Origin: Nigrospora sphaerica
Lineage: Eukaryota > Ascomycota > Sordariomycetes > Amphisphaeriales > Apiosporaceae
Length of the DNA: 64,000 bases
Assembly (NCBI GenBank): GCA_018287875.1
Contig: JAGVVL010000018.1
Coordinates: 744,001 to 808,000 of the forward strand
Direction of reading: 5' to 3'
In this document: positions 22,016-35,592 of the stretch, one piece after another
Layout: each line of letters opens with the position of its first letter
How positions within the stretch are numbered: position 1 is the first letter of the stretch
Notes under the pieces: model-generated
Seen by the model: the letters and a program-made list of their open reading frames with translations, nothing else
What the model was told of the DNA's origin: nothing
Database searches by the model: none
Made by a program: the position numbers and the translations under genes

Positions 22016-23638
22016 ATGAAGGTTCGTCTCGGAGCCGTCATCTGTTGCCTTATCGCCTGGTGCGCGTCGGGCGGTTTGGCCCAGGCTGCCGATGGCAGCC
22101 AGGAGCTTGCCCAGTACCTCGCAGCGCTCCCGGACTGTGCGGTGAGTGAGAAAGGAGGGGGAGAAGAACGGGAGGTGGCGAGACCCAGGCTGACCGCGGT
22201 CCGTCCCAACAGCTGGTCTGTTTGGCCCAAGAAGTACCGCGATCTAGTTGTGCCCCCGATGACAAGGCCTGCATGTGCAACAACGCCGAGCTCCAACGGG
22301 GCGTCGAAGCGTGCGTGCTGGCTGGGTGCCACGTCCGGGAGGCCCTGAGTGAGAAGCCCTCTTTCCCGCTCCTGTCATGCGAGCCTGTCCAACTGACTTC
22401 GGCCGTCCCTTCCAGCAACCCGAAACCTCACCGACGTGTCCTGCCACGCGCCCGTCCGGGACCGCAGCGAGACCTACAACACGGTGTCCATCACGCTGGG
22501 CACCATATCGGCCACCGTGGTGCTCGCGCGGATCTGGTTCAATGGCTACGTGCGGAAGGACATGGGCCTCGGGCCCGACGACTGGCTGACGCTGGCGACG
22601 CTCGTCCTCGGCGTGCCCAACTCGGTGCTCAACACGCGGGGCCTGCTCGCCAACGGGCTCGGCCGCGACGTCTGGAGGGTGCCCTTTGCGCAGATCGAGG
22701 CCCTCGGCCGCGCCATCTACATCATGGAGGTGCTCTACTTCCTGCACCTCGTCCTACTCAAGCTCTCGCTCCTCTTCTTCTACCTGCGCATCTTCCCCGG
22801 CCGCACCGCGCGACGCCTGCTCTGGGGCACTGTCGCCTTCAACATCCTCTACGGCGCCGCCTTCGTCCTCGCCGCCATCTTTCAGTGCCACCCCATCGAA
22901 TTCTACTGGAAGAAGTGGAACGGCGAGGCCGAGGGCACCTGCATCAACGTCAACAGGCTCGCCTGGTCCAACGCCGCCATCTCCATCGTGGTCGACTGCT
23001 GGATGCTGGCCATCCCGCTATGGCAGCTCCAGGGCCTCAAGATGAGTACCAAGAAGAAGTTTGGCGTCGGCGCCATGTTCGTCGTCGGCACCTTGTATGG
23101 GGACCCTCCTTCACCCCCGTCGTGTTACTCGCTGACCTTGTGCTCCCCCAGCTTCACCGTCGTGAGCATCCTGCGGCTGCACTCGTTGCTGGGCTTTGCC
23201 GTCTCGATGAACCCCACCTGGGACCAATGGGACATGGGGTTTTGGTCGACCATTGAGGTCAACACGGGTGAGTGACAGGGCCCCCTGAACGGCCCAGCTG
23301 GCCGACAACCGGGCACACCAACGACTAACAGCGGGATAGGCATCATTTGCACCTGCATGCCGGCCATGGGCACCATGATCGTGCGGTACTGGTCCAAGCT
23401 GAAAGGGAAGAGCGGCACGATGGGGAGCACAGTCAAAACCACAGACCCTTCGTCGGGTCACCACACATCGGGCGGAAACACCGACTCGAAGGGGAGGGCG
23501 AGCCGGCGCATCTTGAGCTGTGAATCGTACGACCTGCAATCCGGGCGGGAAACCGACGAAATTGGCTTGGTGGATATTGAGCGACTGAGATCCAAGGGCC
23601 AGGGGTCGTTAGAAAGCGACTCATCAGCGAAGGTTTAG
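22016..23638 (+). CDS. CFEM-domain PTH11-type G-protein-coupled receptor
   Basis: A 451-aa membrane receptor built from five exons: 22016-22141, 22213-22348, 22416-23094, 23152-23267 and 23340-23638. All introns are GT-AG and phase-consistent. A signal peptide (about 25 residues) is followed by a CFEM domain with the expected eight cysteines, from LPDCALVC through ACMCNN and GCHVREAL to VSCHAP; the first two introns interrupt it. A seven-helix rhodopsin-type region of fungi comes next, with GPDDWLTLA, a segment around EVLYFLHLVLLKLSLLFFYLR, the FQCHPIEFYW loop and VVSILRLHSL. The cytosolic tail is Ser/Lys-rich. CFEM-PTH11 receptors of Sordariomycetes sense surface or host cues through G proteins (PTH11 of Magnaporthe is the type member). 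Ligand is unknown. Confidence 0.93.
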
Positions 23639-23898
23639 GAATGCTCGACATTCTATTTAGACTTGGAGTGAAGAAAAGTGACAGATTTTAGACAGCACTG
23701 CCGCCATCCATCAGCCGTATGCTACATAATACACGAGATGAAGGTTATCTCCGTACAACGGCAGCAAGCCTAATGCTGCCTTGAAGCACTCGTTTCGACC
23801 GTGGCTACAACAGGCAGCAGTTCTCCTCACTCCAAGTCCTCGAGCGTATGGCGGCGGATCTTTCACCGCCCGGACCCATACAACTCGGCGGCAGTGCA

Positions 23899-24808
23899 TC
23901 AGTTCTCCATCATCTCCTTAACAGCCTCGCAAACAATGTCGGCCAGCTTGTCGGGCTGAGTGAAATAGGGCGAGTGGCCGCCGGGCATGCGGGTGACCTT
24001 CATGCCGGGAACGCCCGCCGCCATCTTCTCCTGCAGCGGCGTGGGCACGGCGAGGTCGTCGCCGAGCACGACGTAGTGCTTGGCAAGCGGCAGCGCCGCC
24101 ACGTCGACGGTTATGGGCTCCTCCATGACGTTCTGCGCCATGGGCTCGTTCATCTCGTACAGCCGCTGCGCCTCGGCCGGCTCGATGTCGCTGTAGAAGA
24201 TGGGCTTCATGCCCGGCTTGAGCGAGCATATTTGATCCTGCTCAGCGCCGCCGCCACCGCCGGGCGTTAGAACACACACACAGACACACAGACAGGTCCC
24301 GGCCGCGGAAAAGTCTCCGTTGCGAAAGAAAGGCCGGCGAAGCGAAAGTACTTACCCCCTTGCCCAGGGGGCCGTGCTCGATAAAGTCGGCGGGCTTGTC
24401 GCCCAGCATGCCGGTGAAGCTCAAGCCCTGGGGGATGATGAAGGCGCCGTAGAAGACGAGGCCACGGAAGCCGGCGGGCTCGCCGGCGGCGGCGCGCTCG
24501 GCGACGGTGTGGCCGGCGGCGGCGTGGGCGGCGGTGACGCCGCCGAAGGAGTGGGCGAGCAGGACGACGTCGCGGCCCTCGGCGAAGTAGGGCGCCGCCA
24601 GCGCTTGCAGGGCGCGCGCGTCGTCGGCGTTGCGGCGCGCCGCCGCGTCGGCCCCCAGCGTCGGGTTCCGCGGCGTCAGCACGTCAAAGCCGCGCGCGCG
24701 CAGCCGCTCCGCCAGCGGCGCGTAGAACGCCGGCCCCGTGTACGCGCCGTGCACGAGACAGAGGACCGGCGGCCGCGGCTGCTTTGGGCTCGGTGACGAC
24801 GACGTCAT
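23899..24808 (-). CDS. Alpha/beta hydrolase
   Basis: A 263-aa soluble hydrolase of the alpha/beta fold. Exons are 24356-24808 and 23899-24237, separated by a 118-base GTAAGT...CAG intron joined in phase 0. Strand 3 carries LVHGAYTGPAFY with the oxyanion-hole HG. The nucleophile is in LLAHSFGG (Ser about residue 85). The acid is probably the Asp in VVLGDDLAVP, and the histidine lies in MPGGHSPYF near the C-terminus. The layout resembles the short esterase/HNL-like group common in fungi and bacteria. The ATG at 24808 is used because the frame upstream of it opens with a GTG only. Substrate unknown. Confidence 0.9.
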
Positions 24809-25898
24809 GGCGCTTTCGGGCTGCTGCTTCTGTTTCTTCCTGCGCGGGCGGAGGGCTTGTCTGATGATGGGGGTCACGGGAACGTGTGGGGATGGTGTCG
24901 CGTGTGTTGTGATTTCGCCGTGCTGGGCGACTCTCGCGGTCTGAGACCGGATGCGAGGGTGACAGCGTGTTTAAATGGTCTTCGAGAGTCTGGAGTCGAG
25001 CCGCGCGTACAAGCCACCCCGCCAAAGTGAGGCACCCCCTGGCATGTACCCCTCCGCCACCTAGCCTGCATACCGTCCATTTCAAAATACTTACGGTAAG
25101 GCCCTCACTTGGCTTGGTACTTGTTCAAGTCCGGCGAGCCATTGACTCGCCATACGTCGTACTGTCAAGACTTACCAGTCCTCTGGATCAGGAGGACAGT
25201 GGTAAGCGGTGGGATGTGGAAGCAGCGGGCAAAAGCCGTTCTAATTGGCGTGCTGTACGAGTGTACCTGTGGGGCTTCGCAATTTGATTGGACTTGTGTT
25301 AAGGTAACTTAGCTTGGCCATATGCGCTGCAAGTTACTTGACAAGACAGGACAGGCGGCATTGAATCAGCATGAAGGGTGGAATCCTACGGCGTTAAAGC
25401 CATATGCGATTGGTTGGAGTTCCGCTTAGGGCTTGCTCATGTAACACATGGGCTTCTGCCCCCAGGGCGACCTCGGCTTCCTTCGACCACGTGCGAGACG
25501 GGGGGCCACTGTCACTCCTGTACTTGTATTCAGAATCAAGAAGATGGCGTTCCTCCCGCAATGTTTGGCCCGTTATCGTAAGCATCATAGGCTTCCTCGG
25601 AAGTTTTGTTACCGTACAAATAACTTCTGTCGTCTGTTTCTTGCTGTGGTCCCAGCTGCGAGTACTTAGCAGTCCATCCCAGTCACGAATAGAATAACTA
25701 ATAACTACGGAAAAAATAAAAATGAATTACAGAGGTGTTGTAACATTTCATACCCGAGCTATCACCAGCCAAATACAAAAAGATCGAGTATAAAATCAGC
25801 CGCCGAAACACTACCTACAATATAATGTCCATGTATGAACCCCGGCCTCAATGGTATCGTCTATTAATACCAGATATCTCGTGCCAAACTGCCACCGA
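24809..25898. other. Intergenic region, no supported gene
   Basis: Contains the promoter of the hydrolase (minus) and the 3' flank of the repeat protein. AT content rises after 25650. No RNA gene or repeat recognised. Confidence 0.5.
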
Positions 25899-28800
25899 TC
25901 AACGTCTATCGCCAGGCCTTTCCTTGCCCAGCTTTATGCGCGCCTCCCGGGCTTCTTGCAGCCCCCTCGCCTCTTCGTCCAATATGTGCCCCAGCCCGAA
26001 GCGTCGCGGGTCCGCGCATATCTCGCACCGCACGCTGACCCCTTGCCAGGCGCTGGGGGCCGGCGGATGCTCCGGGCAGTCGTAGTAGGGGTCGCCGTCG
26101 TCGATCTCGTACCAGATGTCGCCGTCGCTGTCCATCTCGGCGCGGTAGCCGCTGAGCTGCAGGGCGCAGCACAGGGCCTTCACCATGGGGTACCGCGAGA
26201 GGTGCTTGCGGCCTTCCTCGTCACTCGTGATTCTCTCCCACAGGGCGCAAAGTTCGGGGCTTCGAAAGGGGGATTCATGCGGGCCTTCAATCTCGTCTTC
26301 GCTGTCCGAGATAGATTCAGATTCATCTGCGCCGAATATCAGTCGTGAAACCACTCGGTGGTGGAAAACCAAAAGAACTTACCTTCTGAACCTACGCGTG
26401 ACTCGTCCGTGTCGGCCTTGGAATACGTGTCGCTATCCGCCTCAAACGGGGATTTACGTACCCAGCCGTCTTTGGTGTACGAAATAGCGACCCGGAGTGA
26501 CCTTTTCTCGTCGCTCGTTTCGAATAATTGCCTCCAAGTGTCTCTCAGTCCTACTGCCTCAGGTATAACGCACCCATACCATGTGTCATTCGAGTAGCTC
26601 CACATGCGCGCCACGTCGTGCGCGCGGACCTCAGCAACGTAGTACCATTCTTCCCCATAAGGCAATTGGCTGCTTTCGAACTTCAACGCCGACCGTTCCC
26701 CGTGGAGAAGTGTATGTTGGAGGAGACGAACCACGAACTCGAAGTGCCATACTTGCAAGACTCTGGAGGTGAATTGCCAGAACGAGTCCCAAGCAGAGTC
26801 ACTTGGATCTTGAACCGGCTCTGATGTAACGTCTTGAAACAGAAGCCAGTGTATTGCGTCATTTTGCCCCCGCGTGGATGCCACTTGTATAGCTCGGGGC
26901 GGCGCAATTGCACCATAGTCTCGAAGGACGGCAGCCACACTGATGACATCCTTGTAGGTTGTGGCGACCAGTGGATATGAGTGGCCATGATTGTCGTTTA
27001 TATCCACTTGGAGGACTTCCAGACCGTAAACAGTGTCCGACACAAGCCCCAGATTGACGAGGGCGGTAAGTGTACTCTGTCCATCGAACTGTCCCAGTAT
27101 TGAGTTTTCCTTCGCCGCCCAATCGTCGCATCCGAGAGATCGTAAGAGACCGACTTGCTCGTACAGAATATGTGGAGACAAATCGCAAAGGAAGCGTTCA
27201 GGGCTCAAGTTGGTAATATTTGTGTCGAATGTCAAGTTATGCTGCAGCATTAACCTCACGATGTCTGTTTTCCCACTGTATAAGGCGTTGAAAATGGCAG
27301 GGCCCCTGTATACGAGTGGTTAAAGCAAAATAACACCACAGAAACTTGTGTGCATACGGAAAGCTTACAAGACTCCCGTATAATTGAGGGATGGTACAAA
27401 AGAGAGACGAGGGAGTGGCGACTTCGAAGTACAGCCGTGATGTAGAAGGTATTGAACCATTTTGTACTGCTTTATACTATGGTAGTTCCCACCGTGGCGA
27501 CCTTTGGTTGCGTGCTTTTGCTACGTTACCACTTTGAAGAATGCTTGGACGTGGGAATATACATACCTCAAGTAGCCCTGCATTTTGCACATCATCCACG
27601 TCGTTTATGCTTGCTTCATGGCAGTCAAAAAGCGTCTTCACCCTTCCGAGATCCCATTTGTAGCAGGCGTTGAATATCTCTGCATTGTATGACCTCACAT
27701 TGACGATAGTTGTCCGGCATTCTAGGGACGGTAACAGATGCCAGTATCGGGATGCTAGGCGAACGGCCAATTCGAATTCGATGATGTGTTGACGAAGTAT
27801 CCGGAGGCGCGCCTTCACCCGGAATCGTAGGGATTTCTGTTGGTCGCTCTCTTGGTAGATGACGGCACCTGTTATAGCCCCGTCGGTGGTATGATGGTGA
27901 ACCGTTGATGATCCTACCGCGAACTTGCTAACTACCATCGTGGACGATGGGCTTGTTTCGAAGCCTTCCGAGTCGCGAAGGCTTCGAGAATATGCCGCCC
28001 CCAACGTGAGGCTTGGAGCTCTTTGTCGCTCAACCATTCGACGAGTCTGCTCTTGATACATCTTGGTGTTCGTCTAGAAGCGAGTTAGTGACTTTCTCCC
28101 TTGGCCCATATTATAGGTCAACCCACCCTTGGTCTCTTATGTGCCAATGTAGCTAATTCACTTCGGAGACTGGAAACAGAAGACTGAATCTGAGACAGGT
28201 CGGACCGCATGGGTTCATTCCTAGCACGGATTGTAGAAATCAAGGTCGACTGCGATGCTAGTATTTCCGCTAGATCATTGCGTATGGGATCAGTAACTTT
28301 ATTCATGGCTGGGAGAAGAGCTGACTGCATGGTTCTTATCTCCGATAATTCGCTGCGTATGGGGTTTGTGATGTCTTGGAACGCAGGGAGGAGAGCAGCT
28401 TGCGAAGCTTGTATCGCGTTGACGGATACTTGTTGGAAGCTGACGAAGCGACTGTAAATATTCAGGTTAGATAGCCAGATTAAAGGCAAAGAGCTCCGTG
28501 GCCTCAGATGACGCACAAAGTTGCCAGTGCGATTGCGCTGTCCAGTTCGGCGTTGGTCTCCCTGATCTCCTTGATGACGCGCTGTGCCTTTCGACGGTTA
28601 ACGAAGGCCCAGCGGAGCTTGGTTGAACCGAGCGAAGTTGGGGTGGAGAGGGCATCATTTTTGATGTCTAGGAGTGCCTGGTACTGCGAGTCGAGAGATG
28701 CAACGAAGAAGTCGCTGATAAGCTCCGGGAAAAGCGCGTCCATGTCAGCATTGGAGCCTTCGCCTTGAGAGCTTGCCAGCTGCTGCATGCGGAATCGAAT

Positions 28801-28941
28801 GATGTCCAGTTTGGCGACCAGGTCGAGCAGCTCTCTGGGGGCATCATGGTAGGCGCGAATGATGTCGGTCGCAACGAGACCGCATTTCGAACACAGGCCG
28901 AGAAGCTGGATGATGGCTGCCGTTGCGCCAACGGCCTCCAT
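25899..28941 (-). CDS. Fungal STAND-type N-domain protein with coiled repeats and ankyrin-like segments
   Basis: A six-exon gene: 28517-28941, 28127-28451, 27567-28073, 27369-27466, 26383-27305 and 25899-26326. It gives 901 aa with every junction GT-AG and in phase. The start MEAVGATAAIIQLLG with a helical bundle (residues 1-140) matches the Fungal_N domain found at the front of fungal NLR/STAND and ankyrin proteins. Exon 2 holds three 25-residue repeats (ALLPAFQDITNPIRSELSEI and two relatives) that should form a coiled coil. The middle exons carry degenerate ankyrin-like pieces (MVQYLLHHGC, DIVRLMLQHNL). The C-terminus is acidic and contains SVRCEICADPRRFGLGHI. No NACHT or NB-ARC P-loop is visible, so it may be an adaptor-like relative. 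The role in self/non-self response is inferred from architecture only. Confidence 0.8.
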
Positions 28942-29910
28942 TACGGTTATAGGCAGGCGGGCGCGCACAAGAGCAGATAGTTTAGCGGCTCGAGCATGAA
29001 AGGAACGGATTCGGGTGAAGGATTTAATGGCAGGAAAGGGACTTTCTCCTGCCGGAAAACGTACCGTCGAGGGTGTGCTGTGGGGTGATCTGGTCCTTAT
29101 GTCCTTCGGCGAATAGAAACAATCTATATGCGCCTCCATGGAGCGGGGTACACACCAAGACGGGGCGACGACCGATGGATGCCTCGTCAGCCAAATTGGA
29201 ATTAAAGCGTCCTAGGAGACTTTTCGAGCCAGAAGCCACTTCTTTTTTGGCAGTGTATCCAACATCCCACACACGGCTTTCAGGTCTTTTCCATTTCAAC
29301 CCGGTCAGTTTGAAACCGGGAGATATCCGGCTTCGCTTTGCCCCGTTTTTGAATACGTTGAGAGGCTTTTAATTTCATGGAGATATATGGCATGAAATAC
29401 AATTCGAAATCTAAATTGCTTCTTGATTCCCTTTATAGTGTTTCAGTTCTCAGCCGTTAACGAACAGCAGTGTCCAGTGGTTTGGCATACGGCCTTGGCG
29501 ACGTTTTCCTCATGCCCGCCTGGGTCAGAACGGAAGCTATAGAAATAGGGATCTGCCTGGTGGCATGAGGATTTAAACAGCCAGTATAAGAGTGTATCGT
29601 CTGCCTTCTAGACACTATTAAGTTTCAGCAATCCTATTTTTCATCACCATGCAGTCGCCCAGGTTCCATGTTCTCTAGGCTCATCCAATGTTTTTTGTTT
29701 CGGGAGTAGCGTTTTTGAACATTTCTTTACACCCTGTAGGAACTGCACACCCCCAGTGACCCATCACTATCTCAATCTCCTCTTTATTTTGCAGCGGGCG
29801 ATCTGTTTGCAAGATTTATGTCTACAATAAATCGCGTAAATCAGACACAGGTAGTTAGTGCAATATGGCCTCTTATGCCACGAAACTCGCCGAGATGGTT
29901 CCCGGTTTTC
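28942..29910. other. Intergenic region up to the copia insertion
   Basis: Promoter of the repeat protein, then AT-rich sequence without a supported gene. Ends at the CATTC target site of the copia element. Confidence 0.5.
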
Positions 29911-29915
29911 CATTC
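29911..29915. repeat. Copia target-site duplication, left copy
   Basis: CATTC directly before the 5' LTR, repeated at 37345-37349 directly after the 3' LTR. Five bases is the usual length for Ty1/copia integrases. Confidence 0.88.
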
Positions 29916-30105
29916 TGTCGCGAGACGAGCCTATCGTCACTAACAAGCCTACCAGGTCACGTGACTTTATGTAAGCTCAAGAGCCTAGCCTGTCAGGCGG
30001 GCTACGGAGCTACTATATCTACCTCTGGATCCTCAGATAGTTTTCCTTTGTTTTTCCTAATAGAACAACTAGAACCTCGTTCCTCACGTCCCCTGAAGTG
30101 CGACA
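29916..30105 (+). repeat. Copia 5' LTR
   Basis: 190 bp, starts TGTCGCGAG and ends GTGCGACA, identical to 37155-37344. The sequence right after it (GTTATGAGCCCGGAC) is in the place of the primer-binding site. Confidence 0.95.
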
Positions 30106-30255
30106 GTTATGAGCCCGGACTTTACTTGCGTCTCTCAACGCACTTAAAACGCTGCACAAGTCTCAGGATCGTGAGGACTCTCTTCAAACCCCATTTCCAT
30201 CCATCCATCCATTTACTCGCAGCTGAGACCAGCCTCACTGCGAACCCTGTTCAAC

Positions 30256-33200
30256 ATGTCCGACCAAACGCTCACGAAGGTCCTGCTCGTCAGCAAGTAC
30301 GACTGGCCTGATTGGTACAACTCGCTTCGGAGAGGAGCTGAAGATCGACGTATCTGGGATTACATCAACCCAGACGCGGAGCCTAACAGCTACATCAACA
30401 CTCCCCAGAAAGGCCAGTCTACCAGGAGCCTCAAGGAGCGAATTCAGACTCTCCGACTGCACTGGACGCAGCAGAGAGGCGCTTTCAACGAGAACTGCGA
30501 ACCTTTGCCGCCGACACAAGCACTTGGAACACTCTCAACAACCATTATCTGTTTCTGACCGAATGGGTCAAGCAGACGGTCAAAAAGGAGTATCTCACGG
30601 CAGCTTACGGACGCATCGAAGCCCAGGAGAAGAAACTCGAGCTTGTCAGAATGGCTACCGATGCCACCGCTGCTATTGAGAGTGGAACGACCACGACTGT
30701 CGAGCGAAGCAAGACCAACACGCTCCAGAAGCTTCTTAAGGAACTAAGGAAGCAGTATCAGCCGGCGGACTCCTCTGTCCTCTCCGCAATACAAGAACGC
30801 TACCAGCGAGTCCTGACAAGCGCGTCAAAAGGGGAATCTCTCCAGAAGCCTGGCACGCCGAGTTCACCGCTATTCACGCTCTCGCCGATGCCCATGGGAT
30901 CCCTGAAGTGCAAGGCGCACTTTCAATAAAGGCGTTTCTAAAGGCAGTTCGTGAGCGCATGGCTCCACAATGGGCTCAGATTCAATTGGACGATATCCTC
31001 AAAGCCGAAGTGACGGGAAAGGAACTACTCACGCTAACTCAGCTGAGCTCCATCTTTCTTGAGCAGGTGACTTCTTCTAGCACGCTAGACAGACGTCACA
31101 AGTCATTCGCCACGTTAGGAGATCAAGGAGAAGCCCATCAGACCACCTCACAGGCGAGAAAGCGGAAGAATGGCACTTTACACGCCTGTCCCTGCCTGCC
31201 TCGCGGAGAGAAGCACCAATGGGAACCCAGGGTGTGCAGACGTCTCCAGTTTGCCCTGAATGGCTCTGCGGACCTCCTACCTAACGGAGTCAAGTTCCGA
31301 GGCCTCACCAACGCTAAGGCAAAGGAAATACGAGAAAGAGCCATGTCCAATCACTGGGGCACACTCCGCAAGCTCATCGAGGGGAAGAAGCCGGGTGAGG
31401 AAGCAGGACAGACCACCTCTGAACCGTTCGTCGCGGTTACTATCGTCCCTGAGACCTTTCCCATGCCTGCCAACATTAACCTGGCTGTTACCGCTCAAAT
31501 CGGCCCGCACAACCTCTCACAGTCGACTGTCGTTGACAGTTGCGGTTCCTCGCACATTGTCAACTCTATGGAGCTACTTGAGGAGGGAAGCTACACTCCT
31601 GCGCGTCCTGGATCAGTTGTGGAGGCAGGTTCGTCGGCCTTTTCCATCAAGGGATCAGGCACAAGGATCCTAAGGGGCTTACTGAATAGTCCCAAGGGTG
31701 GCAAGGTAGACCTGGTGCTACATGACGTGCAACTAGTCGAAGGATTCCACACCAACATCATCTCAGAGGCGAAACTCCTGAAAGCAGGGATCTGGTACCA
31801 TGGCAGAGAGTGCTCTCTACGCTATGGTGAGCACGGAGAAGGCGTCCTGGTGCGAAAGTTGGAAAGAGTAGGCAACCTTACGTTCTTCGAATACAAGCCT
31901 CTTTACTCCTACTTCTCTTTCGCCTCTCAAGTCATCTCCGCACCGGCTGGGACAGTGAGAGCGTTTCCCGCTATACGAAAAGCACCCACGGGTGAAGCTC
32001 AACAAACAAGACCAAGGATACGGATGGATTCTGAGGCACTCTAGCATGCTAGGGCTGGACACCTAGGCCGAGATGCGCTCAGAAAACTCGCTGAGAGAGG
32101 ACAGAATGTCGCTTTCAAAGGCGAGACGCTCACGGAGTGTGAGACTTGCAGACTTACGGACGCCAGACGACTTATCAGTCGAATTCCAGCAGAAAGAGCC
32201 CCAAGACCATTCTTTAGGGTGCTCTGGGACCTATTTGACTATCCACGTGGGTATGATGGGTCTCGCTGGTTAATAGTCCTGAAGGATGATTACAGCGGAA
32301 AGCTTTGGTCGTTCACTTCGCCTACCAAGTCACACACGCAGCTATTTCGAATACTGCGAAGCTTCGAAAGGCATGTCCTCAGGCGCTACAACCTTCACAT
32401 CGCAATCCTCAAGCACGACGGGGAGAAGGGGTGATAGCAATCCAGGGCATGACCGAATATGAGCGTTGGGCAGAGGAGGAAGGAATCGAACTGGAGATAT
32501 CCCCTCCGAACACCCATGAGCCGAATGGGGGCTCAGAAAGAGCAGGTCAGGAGGTCATCAATAGGGCACTGAAGCTAAGGGAGCACGCCAAGCTACCCGA
32601 GGCGCTCTGGCCGGAAGCAACGAGAGCGGCAACGAAGCTCATCAACATGTGCCCATCACAGGCGCAACGCTTCCGAAGCCCAGATGAGGTGCTAGACTCC
32701 TGGTTTTTGCAGAATGAGGAGCGGTACAGCCCAGCTCAGGTGCGTGACATCCACGCAGACCTGCGGCCAGACTGGTCTGGGATATACGTGTTCGGCTGCA
32801 AAGCGTATGCGTTACATCAGAGACGAGCGGCTGGGCTGGACCGACGAGCGTTCAAAGTTCAACCAAGGGCTCAGATCGGTTATCTAGTAGGTTACGCCGC
32901 TAGGAACATCTACAGGATCTGGTTGCCTAAGCACGGCAGAGTCATTCAGACGCGAGACGTCACCTTCGACGAGACGCAGTTCTATTATAGCCGAGACTCG
33001 CAACGTCTTGAGCCAGAGGCGATAGAATATCTGGAAGTTCAGCCCTCAGAGATCCCACTGAGCGAAGCAGGCTTTACAAACGAGTCGATGCCGCTCTGGG
33101 AAGCTCTTGAGGAGCTAGACGACGCCATAAGTCCTGAAACACGTCCCGACTCCACTCGAGAGGCTCATCTCGTGGACTCGGGGGTGCCGGACACACCCGA

Positions 33201-35592
33201 GGGACCAGTCGACAAGAACTCGGGGGTGAGACGCGCACCTGAAGACATCCAAGGAATTCATGGGCCTGGGATGTCGGATGCACAGACAGGACTTCTTACG
33301 CCTGGTCGCCAGTCAAGTGAGCCGGAGGGCGAAAATAGCATGCTTTACCTTACGGAACACCTCATAAGCGAACCACGGCATAGATCCAGTGATCACCAGC
33401 CAGTTGCAACTGCTGGAGAGTCAGGGTCAGAAAACACGGGACGAGCAGCAGAGCGGCCACTCTCAGGCTCACCCGAAGTGTCAGAACCAGCAGGCATCTC
33501 GGCGCGCAGGCCGACGAGCTCAACTGGGACACCAGACCGGAGCATAGCTCCTCAGAGACTGCATGGTCAGACTCCAGAGACGGATCTACAAGAAGAGATC
33601 CATGACGAAATTAATGTTCGGCCTCTTGACGAAGAGACGGACCAGAGACCGCCTGAGAGCCGCAGAGCAACTAGGGGTAGGAGATCCCGAGCCTCACAGC
33701 CGACGCAACCAGCGAGGAGGAGCTCGAGACTCCAGAGAGAACAGGAAACGGATCAGCAGTCGTTCCTTTCGCTGCTATTCGGGCTCAAGGAGATAACCCA
33801 ACAAGAGACTGATCATCTCGATGCTCTCCTAAGCACCTGTCTCGCTAAGGAGGCCACGAACCAAGATGAGGACCTCCTGAGAACCATTCATGCGCGAATA
33901 TTCGCGTCAACACGGTCTCAAAGAGCACTCAAGGAGCTAGACGAACCAAGCGGACCGCAGGGCTTCGCTCCTCCACCCAAGTTCTGGCGTGAATTAGCTA
34001 CTCACCCCAGAGGAGAGCAGTTCAGACAAGCTACCAAGCTCGAGATCGACAAGGCAGTGGCTATGAAAGCCTGGGAGGAGGTTCCAGACGCTCCCTCGCT
34101 CTTCAAGCTGCCCTTAAAATGGGTTTTCACCGATAAATTCGATGAGAACAACAAGCACCTTCGCTGCAAAGCAAGGATCTGCGTGCGAGGAGATAAGCAG
34201 ATTGTCACTTCACTAGCCAGCACGTACGCTGCTACGCTAGCCTCGAAGTCCTTCAGGATTATCATGGCCCTAGCAGCCTACTTCGACTGGGAAGTCAGAC
34301 AGTTCGACGTTGTTAACGCATTCCTGAACGCACTTTTCGCAGAAAACTCCGAACCAATCTTCGTGGAACATCCACCAGGCTATGAGAGGCCAGGATACTG
34401 TCTCAAGCTGAACAGAGCACTCTATGGACTCAAGGAATCACCTCAACTATGGTTCCGAGACTTCTCGAGCTCACTTCGAAGACTTGGGCTTGTTAGCACA
34501 CCTGAGGAACCCTGCCTGTTCTATAACGAGAAACGCACGATCTTCGTTGTGTTCTATGTGGACGATTTCCTAGTCTGTTATAGCCCACAAGCTAAAGAGG
34601 AGGCACTCGCCTTAATCGAAGCCCTCAAGGGGATTTATGAGCTAAAAGACCAAGGATCTGTGGGCTACTACCTGGGGGTCAGGGTCACTCGTAAGAGAAA
34701 CGAGGGATTACTCTGGCTCTCGCATGACAGCTATCTTGAGAAGATAGCGAGACGTTTTAACCTCCAGGACGACAAGTCACCAGCGACGCCACTCCCGTCC
34801 ACAGCCTTGGAAGCTTATCAAGACACTGCTCCAGCTCACCGAGTTAAAGCTTACCAGGAACGCGTTGGGAGCATCCTCTACAGCGCTATTATGATCAGGC
34901 CGGACCTTTCCTTCGCCTGCTCACAGCTATCTCGCTTCCTCACGAATCCAAGTCAAGAGCATCTCGAGGCAGCTGACTGGTGCATACGGTACGCGTTTAG
35001 CACTCGATACGTGTCGATACGCTACGGAATGAAGAAACCAGTGCAGTCTATCCCACAAGCGCTAGTTATCTCAACGGATGCTTCATTTGCAGACGATCCG
35101 GAGACGCGTCGTTCTTCCCAGGGATACCTCATCCAGCTATTCGGAGGACCAGTAGCCTGGAAGGCCAGCCGACAAGCGACAGTTACCACTTCCACCACGG
35201 AGGCAGAGCTTCTGGCGCTCAGCGAGACAGCCAAGGAGACCATGGCACTTCAGAGGCTATTCAGAGACATCCAACTCGTCCTGGACGTGCCTTTTAGCAT
35301 CTCCTGCGATAACCAGCAGACGATACGCCTTGTCATCGGCAATCAGGAGAGGGTATCTACGAAGCTAAGGCACGTTGATATACACAACCTCTGGCTCCGC
35401 CAAGAATACTCCAGGGGCTCATTTCAATTGATCTATCTCGCCACAAAGGACATGCCAGCCGACGGACTAACGAAGAATCTACCACGGGCGAGATTTGAGC
35501 AATTTAGAGCGACTCTCAACCTTCAGGACATCCGACAAGCGATTGAGGAAGCAGAGAATGGAAAACAACGCATATGGATTGAAGAATCTTAA
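30256..35592 (+). pseudogene. Copia gag-pol polyprotein, frameshifted
   Basis: The reading frame changes three times (near 30500, 30845 and 32430), each consistent with one missing base. A TAG at 32042 replaces the Trp expected just before HARAGHLG in the integrase zinc-binding region. Domains in order: gag (30256-about 30960); protease with DSCGSSH (about 31530); integrase HHCC (about 32045-32150) and catalytic core with the NGGSER glutamate (about 32525); RT from about 34070 with KWVFTDKFDE, NRALYGLKESPQLW and the YVDD box at 34554-34565; RNase H at about 35070-35400 with STDASFADD, SSQGY and TSTTEAELLAL. From 32305 to 35592 the frame is open for about 1,095 codons. As written the copy is not autonomous; sequencing or assembly indels are an alternative explanation. 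Confidence 0.92.
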
